Shown piece by piece: positions 53,555 through 64,000 of a DNA stretch of 64,000 nucleotides. Every line of letters begins with the position of its first letter. The stretch's first letter is position 1. Under the pieces are notes generated by a model. It did not search any database and was not told the DNA's origin. It saw only the letters and a list, made by a program, of their open reading frames with translations. Source of the stretch: an uncultured Lachnospiraceae bacterium. Its GTDB lineage: Bacteria > Bacillota > Clostridia > Lachnospirales > Lachnospiraceae. The position numbers and the translations under genes were made by a program. Location: NCBI GenBank assembly GCA_902794095.1, contig CADBFZ010000005.1, positions 62,001-126,000 on the forward strand, in the 5' to 3' direction.

Positions 53555-56500
53555 ATGAGTAAGAACAGGATCCGCCCGGAGCAGAGTGCCAAAGCGATGC
53601 GTATGAGTTTCGCAAGACGCGGCGAGGTACTCGAAATGCCCAATCTTATAGAAGTTCAGACGAACTCCTATAAATGGTTTCTTGAGGAAGGCCTCAAGGA
53701 AGCTTTCGATGATATATCTCCCATCGAGGACTTCTCGGGTGCACTCAGCCTTGAGTTTGTTAAGCATGAACTCAAGACCAAGGAAGCAAAGTACACAATA
53801 GAAGAGTGCAAGGAGAGGGATACGACTTATTCGGCTCCTTTGTTCGTGACCGTACGTCTTCACAGTAATGAAGACAAGAACATTCAGGAGTATGAGATAT
53901 TCATGGGAGATCTTCCCATTATGACTGATACCGGCACGTTTGTTATAAACGGTGCGGAGCGTGTCATCGTTTCTCAGCTTGTACGTTCTCCCGGAATGTA
54001 TTACGGGATTTCAAATGATAAAGTAGGTAAGGAACTCTTCTCATGCCAGGTTATCCCTAACCGTGGTGCATGGCTTGAGTATGAGACCGATGCCAATGAT
54101 GTATTCTATGTTCGTGTCGACAGGACCCGTAAGGTTCCTGTGACCATTCTTTTGCGTGCTCTCGGACTCGGAACCAACACCGAGATCATCGAGAAATTCG
54201 GCGAAGAGATCAAACTTGAAGAGACCTTTAAGAAGGACGCATCCATCACTCCCGAGAACCCCGAGGGAAGCTATGAAGGCGGACTTCACGAATTATATAA
54301 GAAGATAAGCCCCGGCGACATCATTAATAAAGAGAACGCCGAGAACGATCTTAGAAGACTCTTCTTTGAGCCCAAGAGATACGACCTTGCAAGAGTAGGT
54401 CGTTACAAGTTCAATAAGAAGATGGCTCTCAAGAACCGTATCAGAGATCATATCCTCGCTGAGGATGTTATCGATCCTCTTACCGGTGAAGTTATCGCAA
54501 CCGCAGGAACCACTGTAACTGCAGAACTTGCAGATACCATTCAGGATTCCGCTGTTGAGTATGTTGTAATCCAGACCGAAGAGAAGAACGAGAGAGTTCT
54601 TTCCAACATGATGGTTGATCTGTCTCACTTTGTTGATTGCGATCCCAAGGATTTCGGAATCAAAGAGAGAGTTTACTATCCTGTACTCAGAGAGATCCTC
54701 GACACTTACGGAGACGATCCCGAAGAGCTTTCACGTGCCATCAAGGGTAATGTTCAGAGACTTGTTCCCAAGCACATCACCAAGGATGACATCTTCGCAT
54801 CAATCAACTACAACATGCACCTTGAGTACGGCATCGGACACGATGATGATATCGACCATCTCGGAAACCGTCGTATCAGAGCCGTTGGTGAGCTTCTCCA
54901 GAACCAGTATCGTATCGGTCTTTCCAGACTTGAGCGTGTTGTAAGAGAGAGAATGAGCACACATGACGCTGAGGATGTAACTCCTCAGAGCCTTATCAAT
55001 ATCAAGCCCGTAACTGCAGCAGTTAAGGAGTTCTTCGGATCTTCACAGCTGTCACAGTTCATGGATCAGAACAACCCTCTCGGTGAGCTTACTCACAAGA
55101 GACGTCTTTCTGCACTCGGACCCGGCGGTCTTTCAAGAGACAGAGCAGGATTCGAAGTTCGAGACGTTCACTATTCTCACTACGGAAGAATGTGTCCCAT
55201 CGAGACTCCCGAAGGTCCCAACATCGGTCTTATCAACTCACTTGCAAGCTATGCTCGCATCAATGAGTACGGATTCGTAGAAGCTCCCTACAGAAAAGTA
55301 GACAAGAGCGATCCCGAGAATCCCAAGGTTACCGATACTGTTGTTTACATGACTGCAGACGAAGAGGACAACTACTATGTTGCCCAGGCTAACGAGCAGC
55401 TCGATGAGGAAGGTCACTTCGTTAAGAAGTACGTTTCCGGTCGTCACAGAGATGAGACCCAGGAATATCCCAAGGCACGTTTCGATTACATGGACGTTTC
55501 GCCTAAGATGGTCTTCTCCGTTGCAACCGCACTCATTCCTTTCCTTCAGAACGACGACGCTAACCGTGCACTGATGGGATCAAACATGCAGAGACAGGCA
55601 GTTCCTCTCATGACCACCGATGCACCCGCTGTAGGAACCGGAATGGAAGTTAAGACTGCAGTAGACTCAGGTGTCTGCGTAGTCGCTAAAGAGAACGGTA
55701 CCGTTACATACGTTGATTCGACTGTCATCAAGGTTAAGAACGATGACGGAACCGACGTTGACTATAAAGTAAGCAAGTTTGCACGTTCCAACCAGGGCAA
55801 CTGCTACAACCAGAGACCCATCGTTGATAAGGGTGAGAAGATCTTCAAGGGCGAAGTTATCGCCGACGGTCCTTCCACTTATCACGGAGAGCTCGGACTC
55901 GGTAAGAATCCTCTTATCGGATTCATGACCTGGGAAGGATACAACTACGAGGACGCTGTACTTATTTCAGAGCGTCTTGTTCGTGAGGATGTATATACTT
56001 CCATCCATATCGAGGAGTATGAAGCAGAAGCTCGTGATACCAAGCTCGGACCCGAAGAGATCACTCGTGACGTTCACGGTGTCGGTGAAGAAGCACTCAA
56101 GGATCTTGATGAGCGCGGAATCATCCGTATCGGCGCACAGGTTAGAGCAGGTGACATCCTTGTAGGACGTGTAACTCCCAAGGGAGAGACCGAGCTTACC
56201 GCAGAGGAGAGACTCCTCCGCGCAATCTTCGGTGAGAAGGCTAGAGAAGTAAGAGATACTTCCCTTAAGGTTCCTCACGGAGAATACGGAACAGTTATTG
56301 ATACCAAGGTATTTACCAAGGAGAACAGCGATGAGCTTTCACCCGGAGTAAATATGTCGGTAAGAGTTTATATTGCACAGAAGAGAAAGATCTCCGTCGG
56401 TGATAAGATGGCAGGTCGTCACGGAAACAAGGGTGTCGTTTCCCGCGTTCTTCCCGTAGAGGATATGCCTTTCCTTCCCAACGGTAGACCTCTTGATATC

Positions 56501-57508
56501 GTACTCAATCCTCTGGGCGTTCCTTCCCGTATGAACATCGGACAGGTCCTTGAGATTCATCTGTCCCTTGCAGCGAAAGCACTCGGATTCAACGTAGCAA
56601 CTCCTATTTTCGACGGAGCTACCGAGTCAGATATCACCGCTACTTTGGCGCTTGCTAACGATTACGTAAATCTTCCTTTCGATGAGAAAGAAGTTAAGGA
56701 TTGGGAGAAGAAGAGCGAAGATCCCGATAAGTACGGCAAGAAGTACGAGACCTGGGCTGAAAACGGAAAGGGTGATTTCTCATCCCTCCACAAGGCAGAT
56801 CTCGAGAAGTCAGTATATGAGTATCTCTCAGAGCACAGAGATCATCGTAAGCTTTGGGAAGGAGTTCCCATCAATGCAGACGGTAAGGTTCGTCTCCGTG
56901 ACGGACGTACCGGTGAGTACTTCGACGGCCCTGTAACCATCGGACACATGCATTACCTCAAGCTCCACCATCTGGTAGATGATAAGATCCACGCTCGTTC
57001 AACCGGCCCGTACAGCCTTGTTACTCAGCAGCCTCTCGGCGGTAAGGCACAGTTCGGCGGACAGCGTTTCGGAGAAATGGAAGTTTGGGCTCTGGAGGCA
57101 TATGGTGCATCCTATACTCTCCAGGAGATCCTGACCGTTAAGTCCGATGATATTCTCGGACGTGTTAAGACCTACGAAGCAATCATCAAAGGCCAGAACG
57201 TACCTGCAGCAGGTATTCCCGAATCATTCAAAGTCCTTCTCAAGGAGCTCCAGTCACTTGGCCTTGATATGAAGGTGCTTGATGAGAACGGAAGTGAGGT
57301 TGAACTCAAAGAGAACGTTGACTACGGCGAGACCGATTATCGCTCGGTAATGGAAGGCGACAGAACTTCGACTTCCGACAGGGAAGGCGATAAGTTCGCT
57401 GCTAACGGATATCAGACACAGGAATTCAACGAAAACGAAGAGCTCGAAACCGTTGATGACTTAGACGATTCATTCGACGAAGATGATTTTTCGGACGATG
57501 AGATCTGA
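53555..57508 (+). CDS. rpoB: DNA-directed RNA polymerase beta subunit
   Basis: The 1,317-residue subunit of RNA polymerase starts at the ATG at 53555, behind GGGGTGA; upstream in-frame codons from 53486 are rejected because they precede the ribosome-binding site and lack family similarity. The rifampicin region is normal: [20 protein letters not shown], then [19 protein letters not shown], with no known resistance substitution. [13 protein letters not shown] (fork/active-site region) and the C-terminal [24 protein letters not shown] block ([19 protein letters not shown]) are present. An acidic C-terminal tail ([20 protein letters not shown]) is longer than minimal. It is followed by rpoC 58 bases later. 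Confidence 0.98.
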   Translation: MSKNRIRPEQSAKAMRMSFARRGEVLEMPNLIEVQTNSYKWFLEEGLKEAFDDISPIEDFSGALSLEFVKHELKTKEAKYTIEECKERDTTYSAPLFVTVRLHSNEDKNIQEYEIFMGDLPIMTDTGTFVINGAERVIVSQLVRSPGMYYGISNDKVGKELFSCQVIPNRGAWLEYETDANDVFYVRVDRTRKVPVTILLRALGLGTNTEIIEKFGEEIKLEETFKKDASITPENPEGSYEGGLHELYKKISPGDIINKENAENDLRRLFFEPKRYDLARVGRYKFNKKMALKNRIRDHILAEDVIDPLTGEVIATAGTTVTAELADTIQDSAVEYVVIQTEEKNERVLSNMMVDLSHFVDCDPKDFGIKERVYYPVLREILDTYGDDPEELSRAIKGNVQRLVPKHITKDDIFASINYNMHLEYGIGHDDDIDHLGNRRIRAVGELLQNQYRIGLSRLERVVRERMSTHDAEDVTPQSLINIKPVTAAVKEFFGSSQLSQFMDQNNPLGELTHKRRLSALGPGGLSRDRAGFEVRDVHYSHYGRMCPIETPEGPNIGLINSLASYARINEYGFVEAPYRKVDKSDPENPKVTDTVVYMTADEEDNYYVAQANEQLDEEGHFVKKYVSGRHRDETQEYPKARFDYMDVSPKMVFSVATALIPFLQNDDANRALMGSNMQRQAVPLMTTDAPAVGTGMEVKTAVDSGVCVVAKENGTVTYVDSTVIKVKNDDGTDVDYKVSKFARSNQGNCYNQRPIVDKGEKIFKGEVIADGPSTYHGELGLGKNPLIGFMTWEGYNYEDAVLISERLVREDVYTSIHIEEYEAEARDTKLGPEEITRDVHGVGEEALKDLDERGIIRIGAQVRAGDILVGRVTPKGETELTAEERLLRAIFGEKAREVRDTSLKVPHGEYGTVIDTKVFTKENSDELSPGVNMSVRVYIAQKRKISVGDKMAGRHGNKGVVSRVLPVEDMPFLPNGRPLDIVLNPLGVPSRMNIGQVLEIHLSLAAKALGFNVATPIFDGATESDITATLALANDYVNLPFDEKEVKDWEKKSEDPDKYGKKYETWAENGKGDFSSLHKADLEKSVYEYLSEHRDHRKLWEGVPINADGKVRLRDGRTGEYFDGPVTIGHMHYLKLHHLVDDKIHARSTGPYSLVTQQPLGGKAQFGGQRFGEMEVWALEAYGASYTLQEILTVKSDDILGRVKTYEAIIKGQNVPAAGIPESFKVLLKELQSLGLDMKVLDENGSEVELKENVDYGETDYRSVMEGDRTSTSDREGDKFAANGYQTQEFNENEELETVDDLDDSFDEDDFSDDEI

Positions 57509-57566
57509 TCCGTTTAAACGGCTGTTACCGTAAATCTGTCAATGCTTAAAAAAGGAGTATCATCAG

Positions 57567-59255
57567 ATGCCTGAATCAATAAATGAGTCATATCAGCCTG
57601 TAACATTTGATTCGATTAAGATCGGACTTGCTTCTCCCGAGAAGATCAGGGAGTGGTCTCATGGTGAGGTTACCAAACCCGAGACCATCAACTACAGAAC
57701 CCTCAAGCCCGAAAGAGACGGTCTCTTCTGCGAAAGAATCTTCGGACCCAGCAAGGACTGGGAGTGCCACTGTGGTAAGTACAAGAAGATTCGTTTCAAG
57801 GGAATCGTCTGCGATAAGTGTGGAGTCGAAGTTACAAAGTCAAGCGTAAGACGTGAGCGCATGGGTCATATCGAACTTGCAGCTCCCGTATCACATATCT
57901 GGTACTTCAAGGGTATTCCCAGCCGTATGGGACTTATCCTTGACATGTCCCCCAGACAGCTTGAGAAAGTTATCTATTTTGCATCATACATAGTCCTCGA
58001 TCCCGGTGAGACCACCCTCGAGAAGAAGCAGCTTCTTTCCGAGAAGGAGTACCAGGACGCCAGAGAAGAGTTCGGTCAGAGCTTCCGCGTCGGAATGGGT
58101 GCAGAGGCAGTTAAGGAGCTCCTTGCAGAGGTTAACCTCGAAGAGGAGAGAAGCACCTTAAGAGCAGATCTTGCTGAGTCAAGCGGACAGAAGCGTGCTC
58201 ATATCATCAAGAGACTCGAAGTTGTCGAAGCTTTCTGCGAGTCCGGCAACAAGCCCGAGTGGATGATCATGGATGCACTTCCTGTTATTCCCCCTGAGCT
58301 TCGTGCGATGGTACAGCTCGACGGAGGAAGATTTGCAACTTCAGATCTCAACGATCTGTATCGTCGTATCATCAACAGAAACAACCGTCTCAAGAGACTC
58401 ATCGAGCTCGGCGCACCTGACATCATTGTCAGAAACGAGAAGAGAATGCTCCAGGAGGCAGTTGATGCCCTTATTGATAACGGTAGAAGAGGACGTCCCG
58501 TAACCGGCCCCGGAAATAGACCTCTTAAGTCTCTTTCCGACATGCTCAAAGGTAAGGCAGGACGTTTCCGCCAGAACCTTCTCGGAAAGCGTGTTGACTA
58601 TTCCGGACGTTCCGTTATCGTCGTTGGTCCCGAGCTTAAGATCTATCAGTGCGGTCTTCCCAAGGAGATGGCACTCGAGCTCTTCAAGCCCTTCGTTATG
58701 AAAGAGCTTGTAGGCCGCGGAATCAGCCAGAACATTAAGAATGCTAAGAAGCTTGTCGAGCGTTGGGACGACAAGGTATGGGACGTTCTTGAGGACGTCA
58801 TCAGAGAGCATCCCGTTATGCTCAACCGTGCTCCTACCCTTCACAGACTCGGAATTCAGGCATTTGAGCCCATCCTTGTAGAAGGTAAGGCAATTAAGCT
58901 TCATCCCCTCGTATGTACCGCGTTCAACGCAGACTTCGATGGAGACCAGATGGCAGTACACCTTCCTCTTTCAGCAGAGGCTCAGGCAGAGTGCAGATTC
59001 CTTCTGCTCTCTCCCAACAATCTTCTTAAGCCTTCGGACGGCGGTCCCGTTGCCGTTCCCTCACAGGATATGGTCCTTGGTATCTACTACCTGACTCAGG
59101 AGCGTCCCGGTGAGAAGGGTGAAGGAAATGCCTATAAGGATATGAACGAAGCAATCCTTGCTTACGAGAACGGAATCATCACTCTCCACAGCAGGATCAA
59201 GGTCAGAGTAACCAAGAAGAATTCAAAGGGTGAAGAAGTCAGCGGAATGGTTTAA
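57567..59255 (+). CDS. rpoC: RNA polymerase beta' subunit, N-terminal part (rpoC interrupted by in-frame TAA)
   Basis: Residues 1-562 of the beta' subunit. The zinc-binding motif ([13 protein letters not shown] with CDKCG, about residues 66-88), the rudder/lid region and the active-site Mg motif NADFDGD (about 454-460) are intact. The frame stops at a TAA at 59253-59255 and the rest of the subunit continues in the same frame (59256-61217). Without the stop, the gene 57567-61217 would encode about 1,216 residues, a normal clostridial RpoC length. The first half alone lacks the bridge helix, trigger loop and C-terminal domains, so it could not be a complete subunit. Upstream: rpoB with a GGAG site. 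Confidence 0.9.
   Translation: MPESINESYQPVTFDSIKIGLASPEKIREWSHGEVTKPETINYRTLKPERDGLFCERIFGPSKDWECHCGKYKKIRFKGIVCDKCGVEVTKSSVRRERMGHIELAAPVSHIWYFKGIPSRMGLILDMSPRQLEKVIYFASYIVLDPGETTLEKKQLLSEKEYQDAREEFGQSFRVGMGAEAVKELLAEVNLEEERSTLRADLAESSGQKRAHIIKRLEVVEAFCESGNKPEWMIMDALPVIPPELRAMVQLDGGRFATSDLNDLYRRIINRNNRLKRLIELGAPDIIVRNEKRMLQEAVDALIDNGRRGRPVTGPGNRPLKSLSDMLKGKAGRFRQNLLGKRVDYSGRSVIVVGPELKIYQCGLPKEMALELFKPFVMKELVGRGISQNIKNAKKLVERWDDKVWDVLEDVIREHPVMLNRAPTLHRLGIQAFEPILVEGKAIKLHPLVCTAFNADFDGDQMAVHLPLSAEAQAECRFLLLSPNNLLKPSDGGPVAVPSQDMVLGIYYLTQERPGEKGEGNAYKDMNEAILAYENGIITLHSRIKVRVTKKNSKGEEVSGMV
59253..59255 (+). other. In-frame TAA inside rpoC
   Basis: The context is [18 protein letters not shown] single change, for example GAA to TAA, would explain it. 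No ATG, GTG or TTG occurs in frame between 59256 and 59483, so an independent restart would lose 76 conserved residues. A sequencing or consensus error, a real nonsense mutation, and a programmed readthrough event are all possible. Confidence 0.9.
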
Positions 59256-59483
59256 ACCACTCTCGGAAGACTCTTCTTCAATGAGATCCTTCCTCAGGAC
59301 CTCGGTTATGTAGACAGAACCAACCCCGAAGATTTCCTTAAGCCTGAGATTGATTTCCTTGTAGGAAAGAAGCAGCTTAAGCAGATCCTTGAGAAGGTTA
59401 TTAATACGCACGGAATCTTCAAGACCGCTGAGGTTCTTGACGATGTTAAGTCAATCGGTTACAAGTTCTCCACCAGAGCGGCA

Positions 59484-61217
59484 ATGACCGTATCCATTTC
59501 GGATATGACCGTTCCCGCTGAGAAGCAGGAGCTTCTTTCCAAGGCACAGGAGACCGTAGATAAGCTCGCACTTAACTATCACCGCGGACTTATTACCGAG
59601 CCCGAGAGATACAGATCCGTTATCGAAGTCTGGAACAAGACCGATAAGGAACTTACCAATGCACTTCTCAAGGGACTTGATAAGTACAATAACATCTTCA
59701 TGATGGCTGACTCCGGAGCCCGTGGTTCCAATCAGCAGATCAAGCAGCTTGCCGGAATGCGTGGACTCATGGCTGATACATCAGGACACACCATCGAGCT
59801 CCCCATTAAGTCAAACTTCCGTGAAGGACTTGATGTTCTGGAATACTTCATGTCAGCACACGGTGCTCGTAAAGGTCTCTCTGATACCGCACTTCGTACC
59901 GCTGACTCCGGATACCTCACCAGACGAATGGTTGACGTATCACAGCAGCTTGTCATTCAGGAAGAGGATTGCTCTGTAGGCAGAGACGAAATCCCCGGAA
60001 TGAGTGTTAAGGCATTCATGGATGGAAAAGAAACCATCGAGAAGCTTAAGGACAGACTTGTCGGACGTACCACTTGTGTTGATATCAAGGATAAGGACGG
60101 CAATGTAATCGTTAAGGCTAATCACATGATCACCCCTGCAAGAGCAGAGCGCATCATGGAGAGCGGCGTAGGCGGAGACGGAAAGCCTCTCGATAAGGTC
60201 AGAATCCGTACCATCCTTACCTGCCGTTGCAAGAACGGTATCTGTGCTAAGTGCTACGGCGCTAACATGGCAACAGGTGAGAAGGTTCAGATCGGTGAAG
60301 CAGTAGGTATCATCGCTGCACAGTCCATCGGTGAGCCCGGTACACAGCTTACCATGAGAACATTCCACACCGGTGGTGTTGCAGGTAGCGATATTACCCA
60401 GGGTCTTCCCAGAGTCGAAGAGCTCTTCGAAGCAAGAAAGCCCAAGGGACTTGCAATCATTTCCGAGATCGACGGTGTTATCACCAAGATCGAAGATATT
60501 AAGAGATCCAGAAAGATCTATGTTGAAAATACCGAGACCGGCGAGAAGAGAGATTATCTTGCTAAGTTCGGTTCCAGCCTTAAGGTAGAGGAAGGCCAGC
60601 ATGTAGAGGCCGGTGATTACCTTACCGAAGGTAGTATCGATCCCCACGATCTTCTCAAGATCAAGGGAATCAGATCCGTACAGGATTACCTCCTCAAAGA
60701 GGTACAGAGAGTTTACCGTCTGCAGGGTGTAGACATTGCAGATAAGCATATCGAAGTTCTTGTTCGTCAGATGCTCCGCAAGGTTCGCATCGATGATCCC
60801 GGCGATACCCAGCTCCTTGCCGGAACCCAGATCGACAAGCTTGATCTTGATGATATCAATGAGCAGCTTGCAGCAGAGGGTAAGAAACTTATCGAAGCAA
60901 CTCCCATTATCCTCGGTATTACCAAGGCAGCACTTGCAACCGATTCCTTCATGTCTGCAGCATCATTCCAGGAGACCACAAAGGTTCTCACCGATGCAGC
61001 AATCAAAGGAAAGACCGATCCCCTTATCGGACTTAAGGAGAACGTCATCATCGGTAAGCTCATTCCTGCAGGAACAGGTCTTAAGAGATACAGAACCATC
61101 ACTCTTTCGACCGACCTCAACAACAAGAATTCTGTTAACGAAGCAGAGAACGCTGAAGAAGTATTCGAAAGCGCTGCAGCAGAGGCAGAAGCTGCCCAGA
61201 ATAACGACGCAGAATGA
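59484..61217 (+). CDS. rpoC: RNA polymerase beta' subunit, C-terminal part (rpoC, continues the same frame)
   Basis: From the first usable ATG after the TAA, this is 577 residues; the true coding frame starts at 59256 (653 residues). It carries the bridge-helix region ([20 protein letters not shown]), the trigger loop with [20 protein letters not shown], the second zinc cluster ([13 protein letters not shown]), [20 protein letters not shown] and the terminal [12 protein letters not shown] region. No ribosome-binding site lies before 59484. It is therefore best treated as the second half of rpoC, not a separate gene. The C-terminus ends in an acidic/alanine tail. Confidence 0.88.
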   Translation: MTVSISDMTVPAEKQELLSKAQETVDKLALNYHRGLITEPERYRSVIEVWNKTDKELTNALLKGLDKYNNIFMMADSGARGSNQQIKQLAGMRGLMADTSGHTIELPIKSNFREGLDVLEYFMSAHGARKGLSDTALRTADSGYLTRRMVDVSQQLVIQEEDCSVGRDEIPGMSVKAFMDGKETIEKLKDRLVGRTTCVDIKDKDGNVIVKANHMITPARAERIMESGVGGDGKPLDKVRIRTILTCRCKNGICAKCYGANMATGEKVQIGEAVGIIAAQSIGEPGTQLTMRTFHTGGVAGSDITQGLPRVEELFEARKPKGLAIISEIDGVITKIEDIKRSRKIYVENTETGEKRDYLAKFGSSLKVEEGQHVEAGDYLTEGSIDPHDLLKIKGIRSVQDYLLKEVQRVYRLQGVDIADKHIEVLVRQMLRKVRIDDPGDTQLLAGTQIDKLDLDDINEQLAAEGKKLIEATPIILGITKAALATDSFMSAASFQETTKVLTDAAIKGKTDPLIGLKENVIIGKLIPAGTGLKRYRTITLSTDLNNKNSVNEAENAEEVFESAAAEAEAAQNNDAE

Positions 61218-61240
61218 TCTGAATAATTAATTACAAAACT

Positions 61241-61276
61241 GTTCCCGGCAGAGGTAAAAATACCACTGCCGGGAAC
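61241..61276 (+). terminator. Strong hairpin after rpoC without U tract
   Basis: 16 bases (61241-61256) pair with 61261-61276 around AAAA, with one mismatch. No T run follows directly; the next T run is at 61292-61298. It may be a transcript-end stabiliser or intrinsic terminator with unusual tail. Confidence 0.6.
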
Positions 61277-61343
61277 GTGCATTTAGGGAAGTTTTTTTAT
61301 ATAATAAATAAGTCTCAGACAAATAATTATTCAGGAGATTACT

Positions 61344-62258
61344 ATGAAGGTTTTTGTAACGGGTGCCTGCGGACAGCTCGGACACGATCTGATAAATGAA
61401 CTTTCAAAGAGAAATATAGAATGCATGGGATCCGATCTTGCGCCCTCATACAGTGGCGTACAGGACGGAAGCGCGGCAACAACCGCTCCTTATGTATCCG
61501 TTGATATTACGGACGCTGATGCCGTAATGAAGGCTGTTTCAGACTATGCTCCGGATGCTGTTGTGCACTGCGCTGCGTGGACTGCGGTAGATGCTGCAGA
61601 AGATGATGATAAGAAAGACATCGTAGAAGCGGTAAATGTAAAGGGAACCGCAAATATCGCAGATGCTTGTGCCAAGACCGGTGCAAAGATGTTATACCTC
61701 AGCACAGACTACGTATTTGACGGACAGGGCGAAACTCCCTGGGATCCCGATTGCACCGACTATGCACCTCTTTCTGTTTACGGCAAGTCAAAGCTCGGAG
61801 GAGAGCTTGCGGTAAGAGAAAAACTTGAGAAGTATTTTATCGTTCGTATCGCATGGGTATTCGGACTTAACGGTAAAAACTTCATTGCGACAATGCTCAG
61901 ACTTTCGGAAACACATGACGAGCTTTCCGTCGTATGCGACCAGATTGGAACACCGACCTACACTTACGATCTTTCAAGACTTCTCGTCGACATGATCCTT
62001 ACAGATAAATACGGAACCTATCACGCGACCAATGAAGGCGGATATATCTCATGGGCAGATTTTGCCGAAGCCATCATGCAGGAAGCCGGCAAGAAGACGG
62101 TTATCAAGAGAGTTACAACCGCAGAGTACGGACTCAGCAAAGCGGCAAGACCCTTTAATTCAAGACTTGATAAATCAAAGCTTGTTAAGAACGGATTTAC
62201 TCCTCTCCCCGATTGGAGAGATGCTCTCAGAAGATATCTGAAAGAGATTGAAAAATAA
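61344..62258 (+). CDS. rfbD: dTDP-4-dehydrorhamnose reductase (RfbD)
   Basis: The 304-residue short-chain dehydrogenase reduces dTDP-4-dehydro-L-rhamnose to dTDP-L-rhamnose for cell-surface polysaccharide. The nucleotide loop VTGACGQLGHDL (about residues 5-16), HCAAWTAVDAAEDD (about 74-87), STDYVFDG (about 126-133) and SVYGKSKLGGE (about 148-158, Tyr and Lys) are typical. No other rml gene is nearby, so the pathway is encoded elsewhere. Behind CAGGAGAT at an ATG. Confidence 0.9.
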   Translation: MKVFVTGACGQLGHDLINELSKRNIECMGSDLAPSYSGVQDGSAATTAPYVSVDITDADAVMKAVSDYAPDAVVHCAAWTAVDAAEDDDKKDIVEAVNVKGTANIADACAKTGAKMLYLSTDYVFDGQGETPWDPDCTDYAPLSVYGKSKLGGELAVREKLEKYFIVRIAWVFGLNGKNFIATMLRLSETHDELSVVCDQIGTPTYTYDLSRLLVDMILTDKYGTYHATNEGGYISWADFAEAIMQEAGKKTVIKRVTTAEYGLSKAARPFNSRLDKSKLVKNGFTPLPDWRDALRRYLKEIEK

Positions 62259-62271
62259 AACAGGCATATAA

Positions 62272-62307
62272 AAAACCGCTTCACCTTAAACTTGGCGAAG
62301 CGGTTTT
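62272..62307. terminator. Bidirectional terminator between rfbD and glsB-type gene
   Basis: AAAACCGCTTC (62272-62282) pairs with GAAGCGGTTTT (62297-62307), followed by CTTTT on the plus strand and by T-rich sequence on the minus strand. It serves both convergent genes. Confidence 0.85.
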
Positions 62308-62323
62308 CTTTTACGTAAGTTAA

Positions 62324-62581
62324 TTATTTCTTGATCAGTCTGAAGATGAAGATGAGGAGACAAGCTCCGACAACACCGCAGATGATGGATCCGATGGGAC
62401 CTGCGAAGCTGATTCCGATAACTCCGAAGAGTGCTCCGGCAACGGCACCGCCTACGATACCGAGAAGGATATTAACGATGATCCCGTTTTTGCTCTTCAT
62501 GATGACTCCTGCAAGGAATCCGCATAAACCGCCAACTACAAGGGAAACAATCAGATTTACCAAGCCGCCTATCAAGTTCAT
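62324..62581 (-). CDS. GlsB/YeaQ/YmgE family small membrane protein
   Basis: The 85-residue protein, on the minus strand, has three hydrophobic glycine-rich segments (LIVSLVVGGLCGFLAGVIM, IIVNILLGIVGGAVAGALFG, GSIICGVVGACLLIFIF). This is the transglycosylase-associated (GlsB) family, linked to general stress in some Gram-positives. The ribosome-binding site AAAGGAG lies before the ATG (complement of 62579-62581). The gene converges on rfbD. Confidence 0.88.
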   Translation of the reverse strand: MNLIGGLVNLIVSLVVGGLCGFLAGVIMKSKNGIIVNILLGIVGGAVAGALFGVIGISFAGPIGSIICGVVGACLLIFIFRLIKK

Positions 62582-62671
62582 AAATGATCTCCTTTCAGGA
62601 TCTAAATATCATATTCGACAGGGCAGATTATACCATATATAGTACTTGTTATCAAATCGGCAAAATAATGT

Positions 62672-62700
62672 TTGACAAAGGCTTTACAAGCACATATACT
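62672..62700 (+). promoter_or_regulatory. Strong promoter of the str operon
   Basis: TTGACA at 62672-62677 and TATACT at 62695-62700 have 17-base spacing; start near 62707. This matches the sigma-A consensus best of all promoters in the window. Confidence 0.85.
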
Positions 62701-62790
62701 ATTTTAGCGTGCGTACAAAGGACTTACTATGCCCTTACGGCGCAGTAACCTTTGATAAACGTAAATATTAAGAAAGGAAAGGTGAACGAA

Positions 62791-63213
62791 ATGCCCACAT
62801 TTAACCAGTTAGTAAGAAAGGGCCGTCAGACCAGCGTTAAGAAGTCAACCGCTCCCGCTCTTCAGAGAAGCTTCAACTCTCTTCACAAGAAGGCTGTTGA
62901 GAACTCCTCACCTCAGAAGCGTGGCGTTTGCACCGCTGTTAAGACTGCGACCCCTAAGAAGCCTAACTCCGCACTTCGTAAGATCGCGAGAGTACGTCTC
63001 TCCAACGGAATTGAAGTTACCAGCTACATTCCCGGTGAAGGACATAATCTCCAGGAGCACTCTGTAGTGCTTATCCGTGGCGGACGTGTTAAGGATCTTC
63101 CCGGTACCAGATATCACATCATCCGTGGAACCCTTGATACCGCAGGCGTAGCAAACCGTAGACAGGCCCGTTCCAAGTACGGTGCCAAGAGACCTAAGGC
63201 TGATAAGAAATAA
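62791..63213 (+). CDS. rpsL: 30S ribosomal protein S12 (uS12)
   Basis: The 140-residue decoding-centre protein starts at the ATG at 62791, after an AAAGGTGA site; an upstream ATG at 62752 is rejected. [11 protein letters not shown], the KKPNSALRK loop (streptomycin-site Lys unchanged) and [10 protein letters not shown] are intact. It is the first gene of the str operon. Confidence 0.97.
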   Translation: MPTFNQLVRKGRQTSVKKSTAPALQRSFNSLHKKAVENSSPQKRGVCTAVKTATPKKPNSALRKIARVRLSNGIEVTSYIPGEGHNLQEHSVVLIRGGRVKDLPGTRYHIIRGTLDTAGVANRRQARSKYGAKRPKADKK

Positions 63214-63261
63214 TTTCTTATGAGGCAAGGGTAAGGTAATTACAAAAACGTAACTGAGAAT

Positions 63262-63325
63262 AAGTGTTGGAATGTAATTAGTTCATCTTTGAAATAAAGA
63301 TTCTAACCTTTCCGCACGAACACTT
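63262..63325 (+). promoter_or_regulatory. Structured leader between rpsL and rpsG
   Basis: In the 170-base gap, AAGTGTT (63262-63268) pairs with AACACTT (63319-63325), and inside it TCTTT pairs with AAAGA (63286-63300). Such a leader is a candidate S7 autoregulation site, a role known for the str operon of E. coli but not shown here. Confidence 0.45.
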
Positions 63326-63383
63326 GGGGAAACACATGTGAGTACCGATGAATTAACGTAAATTTGTTAAGGAGGGAAGTAAC

Positions 63384-63854
63384 GTGCCAAGAAAAGGACA
63401 TATTGCAAAAAGAGACGTTCTTGCAGATCCTTTGTACAATGACAAGATTGTTACCAAGCTTGTAAACAATGTCATGATCGACGGTAAGAAGGGTGTAGCC
63501 CAGAAGATCGTTTACGGAGCATTTGCAGAAGTTGAAGAGAAGTCCGGCAAGCCCGCACTTGAAGTATTCCAGGCAGCTATGAACAACATCATGCCTACTT
63601 TGGAGTGTAAGGCTAGAAGAGTCGGCGGAGCAACTTATCAGGTTCCTCTTGAGGTTAAGCCTGAGAGAAGACAGACCCTCGGCTTAAGATGGCTCACCAT
63701 GTTTGCTCGCAAGCGTGGAGAGAAGACCATGGTCGAGAGACTCGCTAACGAGATCCTTGATGCTTCAAACAACACCGGAGGTGCTGTAAAGCGTAAGGAA
63801 GATATGCACAAGATGGCAGAGGCAAACAAGGCGTTTGCACATTATCGTTTCTAA
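63384..63854 (+). CDS. rpsG: 30S ribosomal protein S7 (uS7)
   Basis: The 156-residue head protein of the small subunit starts at a GTG behind AAGGAGGG. It opens [20 protein letters not shown] and includes the [12 protein letters not shown] segment and the C-terminal NKAFAHYRF. It is the usual partner of rpsL, and fusA begins 13 bases later. Confidence 0.98.
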   Translation: MPRKGHIAKRDVLADPLYNDKIVTKLVNNVMIDGKKGVAQKIVYGAFAEVEEKSGKPALEVFQAAMNNIMPTLECKARRVGGATYQVPLEVKPERRQTLGLRWLTMFARKRGEKTMVERLANEILDASNNTGGAVKRKEDMHKMAEANKAFAHYRF

Positions 63855-63867
63855 GGAGGGAATATAA

Positions 63868-64000
63868 ATGGCAGAGAGACAATATCCCCTCGAGAGAACG
63901 AGAAACATCGGTATCATGGCGCATATCGATGCAGGTAAGACCACTCTTACCGAGAGAATTCTTTATTATACCGGTGTCAACTACAAGATCGGTGAGACTT
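63868..64000 (+). CDS. fusA: Elongation factor G (3' cut by window end)
   Basis: The first 44 residues of EF-G are present: [20 protein letters not shown] leads into the G1 P-loop [15 protein letters not shown]. The ATG follows AAGGAGGG after rpsG, so the order rpsL-rpsG-fusA is standard. The gene runs past the window end. Confidence 0.97.
   Translation, partial: MAERQYPLERTRNIGIMAHIDAGKTTLTERILYYTGVNYKIGET

Noticed and set aside
59484..61217. The second half of rpoC as an independent rpoC2 gene
   Set aside because: No ribosome-binding site or alternative start lies near, and 76 conserved codons precede the ATG in the same frame.
1..64000. CRISPR array, prophage, insertion sequence or transposase
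   Set aside because: No regularly spaced direct repeats, no cas, integrase, phage or transposase reading frame was seen.

Overview
The window is a 64 kb stretch of a low-to-mid-GC Firmicutes chromosome, most likely a gut or rumen Lachnospiraceae (Butyrivibrio-like). Evidence: the gene order rpmG-secE-nusG-rplK-rplA-rplJ-rplL, rpoB-rpoC, rpsL-rpsG-fusA; classic sigma-A promoters; strong Shine-Dalgarno sites; and protein families typical of the group (GPH sugar symporters, GH2/GH36 galactosidases, small RelQ-type alarmone synthetase, clostripain, BspA-like LRR). This assignment is inferred from gene content, not from a database search. Almost every gene is on the plus strand; only two small genes (39264-39539 and 62324-62581) are on the minus strand.

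Layout. 1-3283: 3' part of mfd. 3407-4549: a secreted repeat protein. 4673-13235: a galactoside-utilisation operon (TetR regulator with its own operator, GH2 beta-galactosidase, GPH symporter, an unrecognised GT-B-like protein, GH36 alpha-galactosidase). 13248-14815: a Fur/Zur-box controlled pair (small Cys/His membrane protein and ZnuA-like lipoprotein). 14858-21840: lipoprotein alpha-amylase, D-lactate dehydrogenase, Y-family DNA polymerase with its small partner, membrane-anchored clostripain. 21862-25972: DegV, papain-like protein, L-lactate dehydrogenase, SSS sodium symporter. 26099-30585: chemoreceptor and a c-di-GMP phosphodiesterase-type protein. 30625-35949: VWA protein, MoxR ATPase, LRR protein and a GT-C-like membrane protein. 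36112-39246: orphan type IV pilin, UDP-sugar pyrophosphorylase, GalE, DUF1294. 39669-45293: RelQ-type synthetase, coiled-coil membrane protein, LysM/M23 peptidase, acyl-CoA ligase. 45303-45650: a pair of long structured elements. 45774-61217: transcription/translation superoperon region, interrupted between rplL and rpoB by a MacB-like ABC cassette. 61344-62581: RfbD and GlsB-type protein. 62672-64000: the str operon, with fusA cut by the window end.

The two strongest oddities are (1) a single in-frame TAA in rpoC at 59253-59255, with coding sequence continuing in the same frame to 61217 and no in-frame restart codon for 76 codons; and (2) two approximately 160-170 nt imperfect hairpins at 45303-45472 and 45495-45650. 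These are homologous to each other only when one is inverted, and they keep their base pairing through compensatory changes, so they look like a structured, possibly mobile or REP/BIME-like element family just upstream of the rpmG-secE-nusG promoter. No CRISPR array, tRNA, rRNA, insertion sequence or prophage gene was seen.
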